DNA of 31,360 bases from JAABUE01 sp034431895 (GTDB taxonomy: Bacteria > Chloroflexota > Anaerolineae > Anaerolineales > Villigracilaceae). This document shows positions 29,525-31,360 of this stretch, in pieces. The stretch lies in contig DAOUCM010000219.1 in assembly GCA_034431895.1 (NCBI GenBank), positions 1-31,360 on the forward strand, given 5' to 3'. Under the pieces are notes generated by a model, which worked only from the letters and a program-made list of their open reading frames with translations, made no database searches and had not been told where the DNA came from. Position 1 is the stretch's first letter; each line of letters starts with the position of its first letter. The position numbers and the translations under genes were made by a program.

Positions 29525-30529
29525 TTAATGATTTACTTCTTTGACCCAAATCTGCGCCGCTTGGTTTTTTCGCAAAGCAATCAAAGTGCCGCGCACGCGA
29601 TACCCACGCGGGTCGCCAAAAAAATTTTGCAGTTCAGGATAAATCTCGGCGCCGGGTGTCAGGCCCAAGTCCAGAAAGCGGCGGCGGGTAAAACCCTGCA
29701 CCGCCTCGTCCAAGGCCACAATCTGCGCCTTCCGGTCGTGCGGTAACTCGGCCAAGCGGATGATTCCCTGCGGCTTGACCGTCCATTCTGGCAGCGGGGC
29801 AACATGCACATTGGCAGCCACCGCTGGCGCCAGGCGATACTCGTTTTCGCCATCGCTCAAGACATACCGCTGGGGGGAACTTTCCAAGATGCGGACGGTT
29901 TGCCCGAGACGCAATCCCGCTGCCAGAATTTGCTGGTAGGCCAGGGCCGGTTCATCTTCGAGATGCACGATCTTGGCCGGACGATCGGCCTGCCAGCCCG
30001 TAATGGGCGTTCCCTCGACTTTGGGCAGGTTCCCCTCCCGCGTTGGGATGGGGTCGCCGTGTGGGTCGGTGACGGGGTGCCCGAGCGCGGCATCCAGCGC
30101 GTCGAGTTGCGAGTCGGTCAAGCGGTGTTCGCGGCGGTGCGCTTCGGTATGGACTCTTTCGAGCGGCATACGCGCTTCGTCTGCCAGGTAACGTTCCCAC
30201 AAGCGGTGTGCACGGACGACGTGCAGCGCCCAACGTTCCCCCTGGGCTGTCAGATGGAGTTCGGCGCCGCGCGATTCGAGCAATCCCTGGGCTTCCATGG
30301 TAGCGATCAAGGTGGTGATTTTTCTGCGCGGCAGGTCGAGGCTGCCGGCCAGCGACTCAGGTGAAGCGTGCCGCCCCTGCTGTTCACGGTCAAGTAAGTG
30401 CTTGAGCGCATCTTCCACTTGTTCGCGCTGGCGTATGGCCTGCCAGGCTCGATAGCGTTCGAGCAGTCCATAGCGGGGCAGGAAAACGACAAGCAGGAAA
30501 ACGACTGACAGGATGATCCACCACATCAT
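29525..30529 (-). CDS. Membrane-anchored DtxR-like HTH protein with two FeoA-type domains
   Basis: 334-residue fusion. A single hydrophobic helix at the very N-terminus (WWIILSVVFLLVVFLPRYGL) is followed by a winged-helix region (about 38-105, ASPESLAGSLDLPRRKITTL) and a DtxR-type dimerisation/metal region (VVRAHRLWERYLADEARMPL; VHTEAHRREHRL, with His/Glu ligands kept and the DtxR Cys replaced by His). Two SH3-like FeoA domains follow: one divergent (about 175-245) and one canonical near the end (LPHDRKAQIVALDEAVQGFT; RRRFLDLGLTPGAEI). GGAGG is 7 nt before ATG 30529, which overlaps the upstream stop as ATGATG; the longer GTG 30535 start is too close to the GGAGG. It is likely the FeoA partner for FeoB and may sense iron at the membrane. 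DNA binding is unproven. Confidence 0.85.
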   Translation of the reverse strand: MMWWIILSVVFLLVVFLPRYGLLERYRAWQAIRQREQVEDALKHLLDREQQGRHASPESLAGSLDLPRRKITTLIATMEAQGLLESRGAELHLTAQGERWALHVVRAHRLWERYLADEARMPLERVHTEAHRREHRLTDSQLDALDAALGHPVTDPHGDPIPTREGNLPKVEGTPITGWQADRPAKIVHLEDEPALAYQQILAAGLRLGQTVRILESSPQRYVLSDGENEYRLAPAVAANVHVAPLPEWTVKPQGIIRLAELPHDRKAQIVALDEAVQGFTRRRFLDLGLTPGAEIYPELQNFFGDPRGYRVRGTLIALRKNQAAQIWVKEVNH

Positions 30530-31197
30530 GTACACACCTCCACAAAAACATGGTTGGTAATGGCCGGTCCAATGACCAACTCGCGGTTCCCCGTTTTCAA
30601 AGTCAGGTTGCCGTCGAAGGGAGAAAGGGCGGCAATTTCCACACAGGCGCCCGGCACCAGGCCCAGTTCGCTCAGCAGGCGCAGGAAGGCTGCGTCGCTG
30701 GCTTGTACACGCTGGACGATGGCAGACTGTGACGGTTGCAGCGACGACAAAGGAACGGCTGTGTCGGGCGGCATGGACAAATCGGACGCCGGGATCGGTT
30801 CGCCGTGCGGGTCGCGCGCCGGCTCTCCCAGCACGGCAGCCATGCGCGCCTCGAAATCTTCCGAGATGACATGTTCCAGGCGGCAGGCCTCCTCATGCAC
30901 CTCGTCCCAGGTATAGCCCAGTGATTGCACCAGCCAGGTTTCCAGCAGGCGGTGGTGACGGATGACCTCCAGCGCGGCGCGCTTGCCGGCCTCGGTCAAT
31001 GTGACGCCTCGATGTTTGTGATAGTCTACCAGCGGCGGCTGAACCGAAGCCAGTTTTTGGATCATGCCGGTCACGGAGGCGGGTTTCACGCCCAACTGCT
31101 CCGCCAGCCGATTGGTGCTGGCCGGTTCACCATTCTGAGTGAGTTCGAAAATGCGTTTCAGGTAATCCTGAACTGAGGAGGTCCGTATTTTCGTCAT
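30526..31197 (-). CDS. DtxR/MntR-family metal-dependent repressor
   Basis: 223-residue regulator. Winged helix: SSVQDYLKRIFELTQ, ASTNRLAEQLGVKPASVTGM, VDYHKHRGVTLTEAGKRAAL. Dimerisation/metal domain: RHHRLLETWLVQSLGYTWDE and VHEEACRLEHVIS, which reproduces the DtxR metal ligands including the Cys-x-x-Glu-His cluster. A C-terminal FeoA/SH3-like domain (VQRVQASDAAFLRLLSELGL) completes an IdeR/DtxR-like three-domain form. It probably represses the iron-uptake operon when Fe2+ (or Mn2+) is plentiful. Iron is favoured by the feo genes downstream and by the Cys ligand, but MntR-like behaviour is possible. No clear Shine-Dalgarno precedes ATG 31197; an operator-like palindrome lies upstream. Confidence 0.92.
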   Translation of the reverse strand: MTKIRTSSVQDYLKRIFELTQNGEPASTNRLAEQLGVKPASVTGMIQKLASVQPPLVDYHKHRGVTLTEAGKRAALEVIRHHRLLETWLVQSLGYTWDEVHEEACRLEHVISEDFEARMAAVLGEPARDPHGEPIPASDLSMPPDTAVPLSSLQPSQSAIVQRVQASDAAFLRLLSELGLVPGACVEIAALSPFDGNLTLKTGNRELVIGPAITNHVFVEVCT

Positions 31198-31209
31198 GTC
31201 TAATATAAA

Positions 31210-31227
31210 ATTTAGTTATACCTAAAT
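31210..31227 (-). promoter_or_regulatory. DtxR-box-like palindrome over the operon promoter
   Basis: ATTTAG and CTAAAT flank a 6-bp core; on the minus strand the core includes TATAAC, a plausible -10, about 17 nt before the repressor start. A second related word, TTAGCCTAA, lies at 31286-31294 but overlaps the end of the neighbouring gene. Binding of the adjacent DtxR-type protein here would block its own operon. No DtxR-type consensus was computed. Confidence 0.5.
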
Positions 31228-31242
31228 AAAATATAAACGAAA

Positions 31243-31268
31243 ACGCGCTGCTTGTCAAGACAGCGCGT
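31243..31268 (-). terminator. Intrinsic terminator of the gene entering from the right
   Basis: ACGCGCTG-CTTG pairs with CAAG-(A)-CAGCGCGT around a single T, with one bulged A. On the minus strand the stem is followed by TTTTCGTTTATATTTT. It lies about 18 nt after the stop codon of the partial minus-strand frame ending at 31286. Confidence 0.65.
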
Positions 31269-31285
31269 GGTGTGAAATGCGGATA

Positions 31286-31360
31286 TTAGCCTAAATTTAT
31301 AAGGTATAAATAGTTGCCTTCGCCAGCCGTGCGTTTCAGTGTGCGCATGATAAGGTCTAT
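31286..31360 (-). CDS. C-terminal fragment of an unidentified gene (continues beyond window)
   Basis: An open minus-strand frame from the window edge ends ...MRTLKRTAGEGNYLYLINLG with a TAA at 31286-31288. Codon use (CTG, CGC, ACG, GGC, AAC) is like that of the neighbours, and a good terminator follows its stop. Only about 24 residues are visible, so no function can be given. Confidence 0.4.
   Translation of the reverse strand: MDLIMRTLKRTAGEGNYLYLINLG

Overview
The window looks like a GC-rich (roughly 60%) chromosomal segment of a member of the Chloroflexota, most likely Anaerolineae-like. This is inferred from gene content (tandem FemAB-type transferases, PBP with a PBP1C-type tail, split FeoB with DtxR/FeoA regulators, LPDWL-repeat TPR protein) and from abundant short intergenic repeats that spill into coding DNA; no rRNA or tRNA is present to confirm it. 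Genes lie mainly on the + strand from 527 to 20958 and on the - strand from 21018 to the right end.

Left part (1-3257): an unidentified stretch of nested hairpins at the edge, a MITE-like palindromic repeat, then ridA with a very good sigma70-type promoter, and an OmpR-type response regulator/histidine kinase pair. The regulator carries a C-terminal tail made of translated 42-bp repeats. Next (3309-10901) comes a surface-polysaccharide block: ExoA-like GT2, polyprenyl glycosylphosphotransferase, NAD-dependent sugar epimerase, CapD/WbpM-type dehydratase and two tandem FemAB-family proteins. No Wzx/Wzy/Wzz is seen, so the pathway must be completed elsewhere. It is followed by an AlaX-type tRNA-editing protein ending in a symmetrical terminator, and a GGDEF gene on the opposite strand that seems to have lost its sensor half.

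Middle (12853-15066): a tightly coupled three-gene unit encodes a family-5 uracil-DNA glycosylase, a peroxiredoxin-like protein and a S51-peptidase-like protein with a CysRS-type tail. The peroxiredoxin frame is interrupted by an in-frame TGA exactly at the first position of a CxxC motif and a hairpin follows, so it is probably a selenoprotein. Then come a toxin-antitoxin locus with a truncated PIN toxin, a pyrimidine-nucleoside phosphorylase, a 955-residue TPR/LPDWL-repeat protein and nucleoside diphosphate kinase.

Right part (- strand): reading from the right edge, the end of an unknown gene and its terminator, a DtxR-type repressor with an operator-like palindrome, a membrane-anchored DtxR-FeoA fusion, a separate FeoB GTPase and a separate FeoB permease form an iron-uptake operon. 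CorA then starts from its own promoter and is followed by kynureninase, a sugar-phosphate isomerase (SIS) protein and a class A PBP homologue whose transglycosylase and transpeptidase motifs both lack key catalytic residues.

The most notable items are the probable selenoprotein with its operon, the likely pseudoenzyme PBP, the membrane-tethered DtxR-FeoA regulator next to a split FeoB, and repeat DNA incorporated in frame into several proteins.
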